From Streptomyces leeuwenhoekii (GTDB lineage Bacteria; Actinomycetota; Actinomycetes; Streptomycetales; Streptomycetaceae), in the NCBI RefSeq assembly GCF_001013905.1, contig NZ_LN831790.1:62001-126000 (forward strand): a stretch of DNA of 64,000 nt. Reading direction: 5' to 3'. Under the pieces are notes generated by a model. It was not told the DNA's origin, made no database searches, and saw only the letters and a list, made by a program, of their open reading frames with translations. This document shows, one piece after another, positions 27,104 through 35,864 of the stretch; position 1 is the first letter of the stretch, and every line of letters starts with the position of its first letter. The position numbers were made by a program, and so were the translations under genes.

Positions 27104-28225
27104 ATGAGCACGATCAGGCGTGTGTCCATCCTGAAGGAGACCCGCGCGGGGGAGAAGCGGGTCATACTCCTCCCGTCCCAGGCCAAGCAGTTCGTCGACG
27201 CCGGGTACGACGTGCTGGTCGAGGCCGGGGCCGGCGAGAACACCGGCGCCCCGGACGAGGAGTACAAGAGCGCGGGAGCCCAGATCACCGGCACGGAAGA
27301 GGCATGGCGGGGAAGCGACCTGGTGTTGAAGTACAAGGCTCCCGGGCCGCATGAGTACCAGTACCTGCGGGACGGCCTGCACCTCGGAGCCTTCTTCCAC
27401 GCGGAGGGCAATCCCGGGCTCACCCGGGCGCTGCTGGACTCCGGAACCCACGCCTACGCCTACGAGTTCTTCCGCACTCCGGACGGCGTGTTCCCGCTGG
27501 CCGTGCCGGACAGTGAGATCTCCGGCAAGCTGGCGGTCCTCTTCGCCGCCTACCACCTGCAAAGCCACCTCGGCGGACGGGGCGTGCTGCTCGCGGACAT
27601 GCCGCAAGTGGCCCCGCCGCGGGTGGTGGTCATCGGATACGGCAACGCGGGAGCCGCTGCCGCCCGCACCGCACGGGCACTGGGCGCCGATGTCGTCGTC
27701 CTTGGCACCAACCGGGAACGGCTGCGCCGGTTCGAGGCCTCCCTCCCCGGCGTGACCTGTCTGCTCAACACCCCGGAGACACTGGAGCGCGAAGTGCTCC
27801 AGGCCGATCTCGTCGTGGGGGCCATCCTCATCTCCACCTACGACACCCCGGCCATGGTCGACGAGGGACTCGTCCGCCGCATGAAGCGAGGGTCGATGAT
27901 CGTCGACGTCACCGTCGGCTACGGCAGCGGCTATCTGCCGACCTTCGACCGGCAGACCACCCACGAGTCGCCCGTGTACGAACGGTTCGGCGTGCTGCAC
28001 TGCAAGATCGACGCCATGCCCGGTTCCGTGCCGTACACCGCCTCCCGCGCGGTGAGCCCGCTGATCGCGCCCTATCTCATCCGGCTCGGGGAGGCCGTCC
28101 ACACCGGTGAGCCGGACCCCACCTCTGCGGAGGGCCTGATCACCAGCGGCGGCCGGATCACCCACCAGGAGATCGAACGCCACATGCGGCAGGCAGGTGT
28201 GACGGGATCCGGCGATGACCACTGA
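27104..28225 (+). CDS. Divergent alanine dehydrogenase/transhydrogenase-family protein
   Basis: A 373-aa NAD(P)-dependent enzyme of the alanine dehydrogenase/PntA fold. It has the N-terminal SILKETRAGEKRVILLPSQA, the substrate-side DLVLKYKAPGPHEYQYLRDG, a nucleotide-binding VVVIGYGNAGAAAARTARAL, and MKRGSMIVDVTVGYGSGY. In alanine dehydrogenases the last segment reads like ID-Q-G-G with a catalytic Asp; here that position appears to be Gly272. Substrate and reaction may therefore differ: an imine reductase or opine-type role is possible. The ATG at 27104 has GGAGGTG. Its end overlaps the next gene by 11 bases. Confidence 0.8.
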   Translation: MSTIRRVSILKETRAGEKRVILLPSQAKQFVDAGYDVLVEAGAGENTGAPDEEYKSAGAQITGTEEAWRGSDLVLKYKAPGPHEYQYLRDGLHLGAFFHAEGNPGLTRALLDSGTHAYAYEFFRTPDGVFPLAVPDSEISGKLAVLFAAYHLQSHLGGRGVLLADMPQVAPPRVVVIGYGNAGAAAARTARALGADVVVLGTNRERLRRFEASLPGVTCLLNTPETLEREVLQADLVVGAILISTYDTPAMVDEGLVRRMKRGSMIVDVTVGYGSGYLPTFDRQTTHESPVYERFGVLHCKIDAMPGSVPYTASRAVSPLIAPYLIRLGEAVHTGEPDPTSAEGLITSGGRITHQEIERHMRQAGVTGSGDDH

Positions 28226-29066
28226 GGCGCTTATCTGGTTCGACCGGCCCGCCGCCGAGGCCGCGCCGTCCGTCGAGTATGCCGAGCGCGCCCGGTTCTA
28301 CGAGGTCGAGTACCGCACCGACATCGACCGTCCCTTCCTGCGTGCACTGCTCACCCCCGAGGTGGGCTCGGTCCTGGAGATCCCCTGTGGAGCCGGCCGT
28401 AACCTGGACTGGCTCGCGGTCAGCGGCCGTCAGGTCGTCTGCGCCGACATCGAGCCCGCCATGGTGGAGCGTGTGCGGGAGCGGATCACCGCCGCCGGTG
28501 CCGGCGAGCGCGTCAGCGCCGTGGTCGCCGACCTGTGCGAACTGGATCTCGGACGCAGGTTCGACCTCATCCTCGTACCGCAGGAGGCCTTCCAACTGCT
28601 CGCCGAGCCCGGCCAGGCCGAGCGCGCGCTGCACCGGCTGGCGCAGCACCTCACGGACGACGGCACTCTCCTGCTCGACCTGCACACCTTCCAAGCCGAC
28701 CGTTCCGGCGAACAGTCCCCCCTGCCGGACTACTTCGACCCGGCCATCCCGGCCGGAGAACTCACCGTCGAGTGGACCAGGCCGGTGGACGGCCATCGCT
28801 GGCTGAGCCGTGCGCGGCGGCAGTACGACGAGGGCACCGTGGTCCGTGTCGAGTACCACTACCAACTGGGCACGGGCGACCGGCTGATCCGCTCCTGGCG
28901 GTCGCGGATCCGGCTGCGCCGCCACACCCTGGGCGAGCTGCGGTCACTGGCCGCCCGCTCGGGGCTCTGCGTCACCCGGGTGGCGAGCGACTACGACGGC
29001 ACCCCCCACACCCCAGGAGCCGCACGTCTCGTCACCCTCCTACAACCCACAAACCATCCGGAGTAG
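28215..29066 (+). CDS. Class I SAM-dependent methyltransferase-fold protein
   Basis: A 283-aa Rossmann-fold protein. Motif I is LEIPCGAGRNLDWLA, followed by the acidic loop VVCADIEPAMVERV and FDLILVPQEAFQLL. The C-terminal domain is beta-rich (VVRVEYHYQLGTGDRLIRSW). The start overlaps the upstream dehydrogenase-like gene by 11 bases, so translation is coupled. A methylase is the default call. Because speD lies in the same operon, it could instead use decarboxylated SAM to transfer an aminopropyl group, or cyclise SAM as azetidine synthases do, releasing MTA; this is inference. Confidence 0.82.
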   Translation: MTTEALIWFDRPAAEAAPSVEYAERARFYEVEYRTDIDRPFLRALLTPEVGSVLEIPCGAGRNLDWLAVSGRQVVCADIEPAMVERVRERITAAGAGERVSAVVADLCELDLGRRFDLILVPQEAFQLLAEPGQAERALHRLAQHLTDDGTLLLDLHTFQADRSGEQSPLPDYFDPAIPAGELTVEWTRPVDGHRWLSRARRQYDEGTVVRVEYHYQLGTGDRLIRSWRSRIRLRRHTLGELRSLAARSGLCVTRVASDYDGTPHTPGAARLVTLLQPTNHPE

Positions 29067-29069
29067 AAC

Positions 29070-29840
29070 ATGACCCCTCCCCCGACCGTGACGGGCGGCT
29101 CCCGCCCGGCCGCCGCCACGGCCCTGGACCCCGAGGCCCTGGCCTACTTCCGGCGGTACTTCACCGAGTACTTCCGCGACGAGTTCCGGCCGGGCCAGGG
29201 CACCGAGGACATCCTCGACACCCTCGCCGGCGTGAGCCACGCCGGGGACTGGCTGGACCTCGGTGCCGGCCCCTGCACCCTCTTCTGGTCGATCCCGCTG
29301 TCCGGTGTCCGCTCCATCCGATGCGCCGACGCGGCACCCGAGGCACTCGCGGTCCTCCGCGACTTCGTCGACGGCGACGACGTCCCCCTGTGCTACCAGC
29401 AGGTCCTCGACCGTCACCGACGGGACCGCCGGCACCTGGAACGGATGCGCGCGGCGGTGGCGGACTACGCAGTCTTCGACGCGATGAAGCCCTGGCCCGA
29501 ACCGTTCGGCGGGATGCGGTTCGACCTCATCACGGAGTTCGGGCTGTTCGGCCTCTCCCCGGATCCCGACCACTACCGCGCCTGCTTCCGGCACCTGCGC
29601 GAGCGGCTCCAGGACGGTGGGACCGTGGTCGGCGCGGACTGGATCCGCAGCGCCCGGTTCATCGCCGACGAGGGACACGACAACTCCTACCTCTCCAAGC
29701 GACTCGTGGCACAGGCGACCGAGGAAGCCGGGCTGACCCTGCGCACCTGCCGGCTTTGCCCCATCCAGGGCGACGAACTCTACGACGCCCTCGTCGTGTG
29801 GTCCGCCGACAAGCCGGACGGACAGGCCGGTGAGTCATGA
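29070..29840 (+). CDS. NNMT/PNMT/TEMT-type methyltransferase
   Basis: A 256-aa protein similar in layout to the NNMT/PNMT/TEMT family of small-molecule N-methyltransferases. Features are YFRRYFTEYFRDEFRPGQGT, motif I GDWLDLGAGPCTLFWSIPLS, IRCADAAPEALAVL, and FDLITEFGLFGLSPDPDHY near the catalytic region. The ATG at 29070 is three bases after the previous stop, and its own stop overlaps the mtnB start. Family members methylate amines, so the product of the cluster may be an N-methylated amine or amino acid; the substrate cannot be read from sequence. Confidence 0.8.
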   Translation: MTPPPTVTGGSRPAAATALDPEALAYFRRYFTEYFRDEFRPGQGTEDILDTLAGVSHAGDWLDLGAGPCTLFWSIPLSGVRSIRCADAAPEALAVLRDFVDGDDVPLCYQQVLDRHRRDRRHLERMRAAVADYAVFDAMKPWPEPFGGMRFDLITEFGLFGLSPDPDHYRACFRHLRERLQDGGTVVGADWIRSARFIADEGHDNSYLSKRLVAQATEEAGLTLRTCRLCPIQGDELYDALVVWSADKPDGQAGES

Positions 29841-30538
29841 CCACCGCGCGGAACGCTCCCGCCATGGCTTCCCCCGGCGATGCCACCATCTGGCTCCGAC
29901 GGGCCCGCGAGGACATCGGCTCGGTCTGCCGCACGCTCTACCAGCGCGGATGGATGGAAGGCACATCCGGCAACGTCTCGGTGTCCGACGGCAGCGTTGC
30001 GGTGATCTCCGCCAGCGGACGCGCCAAGGGCAGGATGACCGCGCGGGACACGGTGGCGCTCCGACTCGCCGACGGCTCACCGCTGCCCGGGGAAAGCGAG
30101 CGGCCCTCGGCCGAGACCTCCATCCACCTCGCCGTGTACCGGGCCATCGGCGCAACAGCGGCCGTCATCCACGCCCACTCGCCCTACGCGACCGCGCTCT
30201 CCGCACGCCATGAGCGGCATGGAGGGACCGGCAGCGTGCTCCTCGAGAGGTGGGAGCTGGCCAAGGGCCTGGGTATGCGCGAGCCCGACCTGGTGGCCCT
30301 GCCCGTGTTCCTCAACCGTTCCGACGTCCCGCGCATCGCCCAGGAGGTGACCGAGCACTTGGAGCGAGCCGACGTCCGGACACCTCCCGCACTCCTCATC
30401 GCCCGGCACGGCCTCACCGTCTGGGGCAGGGATGTCGACCAGGCGCAGAACCGGCTGGAATGCGTCGAAGCCCTCTGCCGGCTCGCCCTGCTGACGGACG
30501 CAAACGAACGCGGCGAACAGTACGGAGAGTCCGCATGA
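29837..30538 (+). CDS. mtnB: Methylthioribulose-1-phosphate dehydratase
   Basis: A 233-aa class II aldolase-fold enzyme that dehydrates methylthioribulose-1-phosphate, the step after MtnA. Motifs are WMEGTSGNVSV, SAETSIHLAVYRA (catalytic Glu), VIHAHSPYATALS (zinc His-x-His) and IARHGLTVWGRD (third zinc His). It starts with ATGA overlapping the preceding stop and overlaps mtnC at its end, so translation is tightly coupled. Among class II aldolases, placement between mtnA and mtnC functions favours MtnB over fuculose aldolase. Confidence 0.93.
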   Translation: MTTARNAPAMASPGDATIWLRRAREDIGSVCRTLYQRGWMEGTSGNVSVSDGSVAVISASGRAKGRMTARDTVALRLADGSPLPGESERPSAETSIHLAVYRAIGATAAVIHAHSPYATALSARHERHGGTGSVLLERWELAKGLGMREPDLVALPVFLNRSDVPRIAQEVTEHLERADVRTPPALLIARHGLTVWGRDVDQAQNRLECVEALCRLALLTDANERGEQYGESA

Positions 30539-31260
30539 CCACAGCCGTCATCCTCGACGTGGAGGGCACCACGAGCGCGACCGTCCACGTGCACGACGTT
30601 CTCTTCCCCTACGCCAGGGACAGGATCGCCTCATGGGTGGCGGAGCACGGGCACGAGCCCGCAGTCCGCGCGGTCATCGAGGACGTCCACCGGATCACCG
30701 GGCACCAGTCCGCCAGTCAGGACTCCGCGGTACGCACCCTCATCGAATGGGCGGACCAGGACCGCAAGTCGGAACCCCTCAAACGCCTCCAGGGCATGAT
30801 CTGGGCCGAGGGCTATGCGCGCGGCGACATCTCCGGGCACATTTACTGGGACACCCTGCTGGCGATGGGCACCTGGTTCGAACGCGGACTGCGCGTCTTC
30901 ATCTACTCCTCGGGCTCGGTCCGCGCGCAGCGGGAGTGGTTCTCCCACAGCCAGTTCGGCGATCTGAGCCGCTGGATACACGGCTACTTCGACCTGCGCA
31001 CCGCCGGGCCGAAGGACAGCGAGGACTCCTACCGAAGGATCTGCGACACCATCGGGGTGCGGGCCTCCGACGGCGTATTCGTCTCCGACAGCATCACCGA
31101 GCTCGACGCGGCGGCGGACGCGGGACTGCGCACCGCCTGGATCGTCCGGCCGGAGGAACGGCGACGGCCGGACACCAAGGAGGGCACACGGGCGCCACGC
31201 CATCCGGCGCACCGCCATCTGCTGGCCCTCACGGAGGCGGGAGCCCTCGATGGACCGTGA
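30535..31260 (+). CDS. mtnC: Enolase-phosphatase
   Basis: A 241-aa HAD-superfamily bifunctional enzyme that enolises and dephosphorylates 2,3-diketo-5-methylthiopentyl-1-phosphate to acireductone. The N-terminal VILDVEGTTSATVHVHDVLF carries the Asp nucleophile in the family-specific DxEGT form. VFIYSSGSVRAQREWF is HAD motif II, and FVSDSITELDAAADAGLRTA is the acidic magnesium motif. Length is typical. The ATG at 30535 overlaps the mtnB stop. Confidence 0.94.
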   Translation: MTTAVILDVEGTTSATVHVHDVLFPYARDRIASWVAEHGHEPAVRAVIEDVHRITGHQSASQDSAVRTLIEWADQDRKSEPLKRLQGMIWAEGYARGDISGHIYWDTLLAMGTWFERGLRVFIYSSGSVRAQREWFSHSQFGDLSRWIHGYFDLRTAGPKDSEDSYRRICDTIGVRASDGVFVSDSITELDAAADAGLRTAWIVRPEERRRPDTKEGTRAPRHPAHRHLLALTEAGALDGP

Positions 31261-32464
31261 CCCGGGCCGGCCGCTCGGGGCCGGCCGGTTCAGCACGACC
31301 GTGTTCACCGAGCTGACCGCCCTCGCCGAACGGACCGGAGCCATCAACCTCGGGCAGGGTTTTCCCGACGAGGACGGCCCGGAGGCTGTCCTGCGGACCG
31401 CCTGTGACGCACTGGTCTCCGGGGAGAACCAGTACCCGCCGCTCGGCGGCCTGCCCGGACTCCGGGCCGCCGTCGCCCGGCAGCGGCAGCGCCGTTACGG
31501 ACTCGGCTACGACCCCGAGGACGAAATCCTGGTGACCACCGGCGCGACGGAGGCGATCACCGCGGCCGTCCTCGCGCTGTGCGGGCCCGGGGACGAGGTC
31601 ATCGTCGTCGACCCCGCCTACGACGCGTACGTCGCCGCCGTCACCCTGGCCGGCGGACGGTGCCGGCGCGTCCCGTTGCTCCGCGACGGCGGCACGGGCT
31701 TCGTACTCGACCCGGACGAACTGCAACGGGCGGTCACCCCGCGCTCGCGCCTGCTGATCCTCAACACGCCGCACAACCCGACCGGCAAGGTCTTCGACCG
31801 GACGGAGCTGTCCGGCATCGCGAGGTTCTGCGTCCGCAACGATCTCATCGCCGTGGTGGACGAGGTGTACGAGTACCTGGTCTACGACGGCGCCGGGCAC
31901 CTGCCGCCGGCGGCTCTGCCCGGCATGCGCGAACGCACACTGAGCGTGTCATCGGCCGGCAAGACCTTCAACGTCACCGGCTGGAAGGTCGGCTGGTGCT
32001 GTGGGCCGTCCGACCTGGTCGCGGCCGTACGCTCGGTCAAGCAATACCTGACCTTCGCCTCGGCCGCGCCGCTGCAACGAGCCGTGGCAGAGGCGCTGGA
32101 CACCCAGGAGGACTGGGTCACACGGTGGCGCGAAGATCTGCGTGGGCGGCGCGACCTGCTGGCCGCGGGGCTGACCGGCGCCGGGCTGCCGGTCATCACC
32201 CCGGAGGGCGGCTACTTCCTCCAGGCGGATGTCTCAGACCTCACCCGCCGGGACGCCGTGGAGTTCTGCCGGGACCTTCCGGCAGCCGCCGGCATCGTGG
32301 CCCTGCCGACCACCGCGTTCTGCGAGAAGCCCGGCGCGTACCGGTCGCTCGTGCGCTTCGCGTTCTGCAAGCGACGGGACCTGCTCGCCGAAGCCGTCAC
32401 GCGCGTGGGACACCTGCGGCGGCCGTCCCCGCCCGTCCCGTCGCAACACCTGGAGAAGACATGA
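31250..32464 (+). CDS. mtnE: Methionine-type aminotransferase of salvage
   Basis: A 404-aa PLP fold-type I aminotransferase of the kynurenine/YbdL-like branch, several members of which transaminate 4-methylthio-2-oxobutanoate to methionine. Features are INLGQGFPDEDGPEAVLRTA, NTPHNPTGKVFD, the PLP lysine in SVSSAGKTFNVTGWKVGW, ITPEGGYFLQADV, and YRSLVRFAFCKRRDLL near the C-terminus. It overlaps mtnC by 11 bases and mtnP by four. The position gives the missing last step of methionine salvage; a different amino donor or acceptor in the product pathway remains possible. Confidence 0.88.
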   Translation: MDRDPGRPLGAGRFSTTVFTELTALAERTGAINLGQGFPDEDGPEAVLRTACDALVSGENQYPPLGGLPGLRAAVARQRQRRYGLGYDPEDEILVTTGATEAITAAVLALCGPGDEVIVVDPAYDAYVAAVTLAGGRCRRVPLLRDGGTGFVLDPDELQRAVTPRSRLLILNTPHNPTGKVFDRTELSGIARFCVRNDLIAVVDEVYEYLVYDGAGHLPPAALPGMRERTLSVSSAGKTFNVTGWKVGWCCGPSDLVAAVRSVKQYLTFASAAPLQRAVAEALDTQEDWVTRWREDLRGRRDLLAAGLTGAGLPVITPEGGYFLQADVSDLTRRDAVEFCRDLPAAAGIVALPTTAFCEKPGAYRSLVRFAFCKRRDLLAEAVTRVGHLRRPSPPVPSQHLEKT

Positions 32465-33252
32465 CCGGAATCACTGCGGACATCGGCGTCATCGGGGGAT
32501 CAGGGCTCTACTCTCTCCTGGACGACGCTAGCGGCATACAACAGCCCACGCCCTACGGTCACGCCAGTGACTCCATCACCGTCGGAGAGCTGGCTGGCCG
32601 GCGCGTCGCCTTCCTGCCCCGGCACGGACGCGGCCACCGGCTCCCTCCCCACCGCGTCAACTACCGGGCCAATCTGAGCGCGTTGGACGCCCTGGGAGTG
32701 ACCCAGGTCATCGCCGTCGGCGCCGTGGGAAGCCTGACCCCCGAAATTCCCGCGGGCAGCCTGGTCGTCCCGGACCAGATCGTGGACCGTACCAGCGGAC
32801 GGGCCCAGACGTTCTTCGACGGCCCGGGTGCGGCACACGCCTCCTTCGCCGACCCCTACTGCGCCAGCGGACGAGCGATAGCTCTGCAGACGGCCCGGAC
32901 GAACGGCTGGGAAGCCGTGGACGGAGGGACCCACGTGGTCATCGAGGGACCGCGCTTCTCCACGCGGGCGGAGTCACGGTGGTACGCCGCGCAGGGCTGG
33001 TCGGTGGTCGGCATGACCGCGCATCCGGAGGCCGTCCTCGCCCGCGAACTGGGGATGTGCTGCACGCCGTTGTGCCTCGTCACCGACCTGGACGCCGGTG
33101 CGCAAAGCGGCGAGGGGGTCACCCACGAGGAAGTCCTCGCCGCGTTCGCGTCGAACCTCGAACGCCTGCGTCACCTGCTCGGCGACCTCGTCAAGGCGCT
33201 CCCCGAGGAGCGCGACTGCGACTGTGCGGCCATGAAAGCCGTGATCGTGTGA
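32461..33252 (+). CDS. mtnP: S-methyl-5'-thioadenosine phosphorylase
   Basis: A 263-aa trimeric-type nucleoside phosphorylase that splits MTA with phosphate into adenine and methylthioribose-1-phosphate. Motifs are [13 protein letters not shown] (phosphate loop), [55 protein letters not shown], and [20 protein letters not shown] (purine pocket). MTI phosphorylases are close relatives, but the fused adenine phosphoribosyltransferase in this cluster argues that adenine is released, hence MTA. It overlaps the aminotransferase stop by four bases. Confidence 0.92.
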   Translation: MTGITADIGVIGGSGLYSLLDDASGIQQPTPYGHASDSITVGELAGRRVAFLPRHGRGHRLPPHRVNYRANLSALDALGVTQVIAVGAVGSLTPEIPAGSLVVPDQIVDRTSGRAQTFFDGPGAAHASFADPYCASGRAIALQTARTNGWEAVDGGTHVVIEGPRFSTRAESRWYAAQGWSVVGMTAHPEAVLARELGMCCTPLCLVTDLDAGAQSGEGVTHEEVLAAFASNLERLRHLLGDLVKALPEERDCDCAAMKAVIV

Positions 33253-33275
33253 GGAACGATCCCATGGGAGGGACC

Positions 33276-34484
33276 ATGCGCCCTGCTCTGTTCACCTCGG
33301 AGTCCGTGACCGAAGGTCACCCCGACAAGATCGCTGACCAGATCAGCGACACCATTCTCGACGCGCTTCTGCGCGAGGACCCGGCCTCCCGGGTCGCCGT
33401 CGAAACCCTGATCACCACCGGCCTGGTGCACGTGGCCGGCGAGGTCACGACCAAGGCGTACGCGGACATCCCGACGCTGGTCCGCGGCAAGATCCTGGAG
33501 ATCGGCTACGACTCCAGCAAGAAGGGCTTCGACGGCGCCTCCTGCGGCGTCTCGGTCTCGATCGGCGCGCAGTCGCCGGACATCGCGCAGGGCGTCGACG
33601 CGGCCTACGAGGCCCGTGTCGAGGGCGACGACGACGAGCTGGACAAGCAGGGCGCCGGTGACCAGGGCCTGATGTTCGGCTACGCCACGGACGAGACGCC
33701 GACGCTGATGCCGCTGCCGGTCTTCCTCGCCCACCGCCTGTCCAAGCGCCTGTCCGACGTGCGCAAGAACGGCACGATCCCCTACCTGCGTCCCGACGGC
33801 AAGACCCAGGTCACCATCGAGTACGACGGCGACAAGGCCGTCCGCCTCGACACGGTCGTCGTCTCCTCCCAGCACGCGAGCGACATCGACCTCGACTCGC
33901 TCCTCGCGCCCGACATCCGCGAGTTCGTCGTGGAGCCGGAGCTGAAGGCGCTGCTGGACGACGGCATCAAGCTGGACACGGAGAACTACCGCCTCCTGGT
34001 CAACCCCACCGGCCGCTTCGAGATCGGCGGCCCGATGGGCGACGCCGGCCTGACCGGCCGCAAGATCATCATCGACACCTACGGCGGCATGGCCCGCCAC
34101 GGCGGCGGCGCCTTCTCCGGCAAGGACCCGTCCAAGGTGGACCGCTCCGCCGCCTACGCCATGCGCTGGGTCGCGAAGAACGTGGTCGCCGCCGGTCTGG
34201 CCTCCCGTTGCGAGGTGCAGGTGGCGTACGCCATCGGCAAGGCCGAGCCGGTCGGCCTCTTCGTGGAGACCTTCGGCACCGCCCAGATCGATCCCGAGAA
34301 GATCGAGAAGGCGATCGACGAGGTCTTCGACCTGCGTCCGGCCGCCATCATCCGCGACCTGGACCTGCTCCGCCCGATCTACGCCCAGACCGCGGCGTAC
34401 GGCCACTTCGGCCGGGAGCTGCCCGACTTCACCTGGGAGCGCACCGACCGCGTCGACGCCCTGCGCGCCGCGGCGAGGACATGA
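33276..34484 (+). CDS. metK: S-adenosylmethionine synthetase
   Basis: A 402-aa enzyme that makes SAM from methionine and ATP, closing the recycling loop. It starts like other actinobacterial MetK proteins ([20 protein letters not shown]), which favours the ATG at 33276 with GGGAGG upstream over one at 33264. Signature regions [15 protein letters not shown] and [19 protein letters not shown] (residues about 267-285) are intact. Third-position GC is extremely high, as in housekeeping genes. A second, pathway-dedicated copy beside the chromosomal one is likely. Confidence 0.95.
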   Translation: MRPALFTSESVTEGHPDKIADQISDTILDALLREDPASRVAVETLITTGLVHVAGEVTTKAYADIPTLVRGKILEIGYDSSKKGFDGASCGVSVSIGAQSPDIAQGVDAAYEARVEGDDDELDKQGAGDQGLMFGYATDETPTLMPLPVFLAHRLSKRLSDVRKNGTIPYLRPDGKTQVTIEYDGDKAVRLDTVVVSSQHASDIDLDSLLAPDIREFVVEPELKALLDDGIKLDTENYRLLVNPTGRFEIGGPMGDAGLTGRKIIIDTYGGMARHGGGAFSGKDPSKVDRSAAYAMRWVAKNVVAAGLASRCEVQVAYAIGKAEPVGLFVETFGTAQIDPEKIEKAIDEVFDLRPAAIIRDLDLLRPIYAQTAAYGHFGRELPDFTWERTDRVDALRAAART

Positions 34485-34555
34485 GCTGCCCAAGAAGACC
34501 CGGCACCCGCGAACTCGTGAAGCCCTGCCCCCTGAAGTGTGTGGAGGAAAACACC

Positions 34556-35854
34556 ATGACGATCTTGGAAAATGACGTCACAGCCCATCGGACGGCCACC
34601 GAGGAACTGGGACGGCTGTGGGCGACCGATCCGCGCTGGAAGGGAGTCACCCGCCGGCACACCCCGCAGGACGTCGTCCGACTCTCCGGAAGTGTCCGGG
34701 AGGAGCACACCCTGGCCCGGCGCGGGGCCGGGACACTGTGGCGGCTGCTGCACGACCTCGAGTACGTCCACACCCTGGGCGCGCTGACCGGTGGCCAGGC
34801 CGTACAGATGGTGCGGGCCGGTCTCCGCGCCATCTACCTCTCCGGCTGGCAGGTGGCGGCCGACGCCAACCAGGCCGGACAGACCTATCCGGACCAAAGC
34901 CTGTACCCGGCCAACTCTGTGCCCTGGGCGGTACGCCGGATCAACAACGCCCTCCTGCGGGCCGACGAGATCGCCGTCGCCGAAGGCGACCGGTCCACCG
35001 ACTGGCTGGTCCCCATCGTCGCCGACGCCGAGGCCGGCTTCGGAGGTGCGCTCAACGCCTTCGAACTGACCAAAGCAATGATCGCGGCTGGAGCGGCGGG
35101 CGTCCACTTCGAGGACCAACTGGCCTCGGAGAAGAAGTGCGGTCACCTCGGCGGGAAGGTCCTCATCCCGACCGCGCAGCACATCCGGACGCTGAGCGCC
35201 GCGCGCCTGGCCGCCGACATCGCTGGCGTCCCCACCGTCATCGTCGCGCGCACCGACGCGCTCGCCGCCGATCTGCTCACCAGCGACGTCGACGAGCGGG
35301 ACGCGCGGTTCTGTACCGGGGAGCGCACCAACGAGGGTTACCACCGGGTCAGGCCCGGCATGGCAGCCGCCATCAGCCGGGGACTCGCGTACGCGCCGTA
35401 CGCCGACCTGCTGTGGATGGAGACCTCCACGCCCGACGTGGAACAAGCCCGCGTGTTCGCCGAGGCCATCCACGCGGAGTACCCCGACAAGCTCCTCGCG
35501 TACAACTGCTCGCCCTCCTTCAACTGGCGCCGGCACCTGGACGACGCTGCGGTCGCGGCCTTCCAGAAGGAGCTGGCCGCCATGGGCTACCGCTTCCAGT
35601 TCATCACCCTCGCCGGTTTCCACTCACTCAACCACGGGATGTTCGACCTGGCGCGCGGCTACGCGAAGGAGGGCATGCCCGCCTACGTCAAGCTGCAGGA
35701 GCGCGAGTTCGAGGACCAGGAGCGCGGGTTCACTGCGGTCAAGCACCAAAGGGAGGTCGGCACCGGGTACTTCGACCTGGTGAGCGCAGCGGTCAATCCG
35801 ACGGCGGAGACTTTGGCGTTGCGCGGTTCCACCGAGGAGAGCCAGTTCGGCTGA
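34556..35854 (+). CDS. aceA: Isocitrate lyase
   Basis: A 432-aa enzyme of the ICL/PEP-mutase superfamily that cleaves isocitrate to glyoxylate and succinate. The catalytic KKCGH is at 193-197 (Cys195), with [32 protein letters not shown] and [13 protein letters not shown] as expected for true isocitrate lyase rather than methylisocitrate lyase. The ATG at 34556 has GGAGG upstream and lies 71 bases after metK. In this cluster it could supply glyoxylate to the dehydrogenase-like enzyme, for example to make glycine or an N-carboxymethyl amine; that link is inferred. Confidence 0.92.
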   Translation: MTILENDVTAHRTATEELGRLWATDPRWKGVTRRHTPQDVVRLSGSVREEHTLARRGAGTLWRLLHDLEYVHTLGALTGGQAVQMVRAGLRAIYLSGWQVAADANQAGQTYPDQSLYPANSVPWAVRRINNALLRADEIAVAEGDRSTDWLVPIVADAEAGFGGALNAFELTKAMIAAGAAGVHFEDQLASEKKCGHLGGKVLIPTAQHIRTLSAARLAADIAGVPTVIVARTDALAADLLTSDVDERDARFCTGERTNEGYHRVRPGMAAAISRGLAYAPYADLLWMETSTPDVEQARVFAEAIHAEYPDKLLAYNCSPSFNWRRHLDDAAVAAFQKELAAMGYRFQFITLAGFHSLNHGMFDLARGYAKEGMPAYVKLQEREFEDQERGFTAVKHQREVGTGYFDLVSAAVNPTAETLALRGSTEESQFG

Positions 35855-35864
35855 CCGGCGAGCC

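Noticed and set aside
29070-29840. The 256-aa protein as a spermidine synthase
   Set aside because: The acidic motifs and aspartate pair of aminopropyltransferases are not visible; it looks like an NNMT/PNMT-type methyltransferase.
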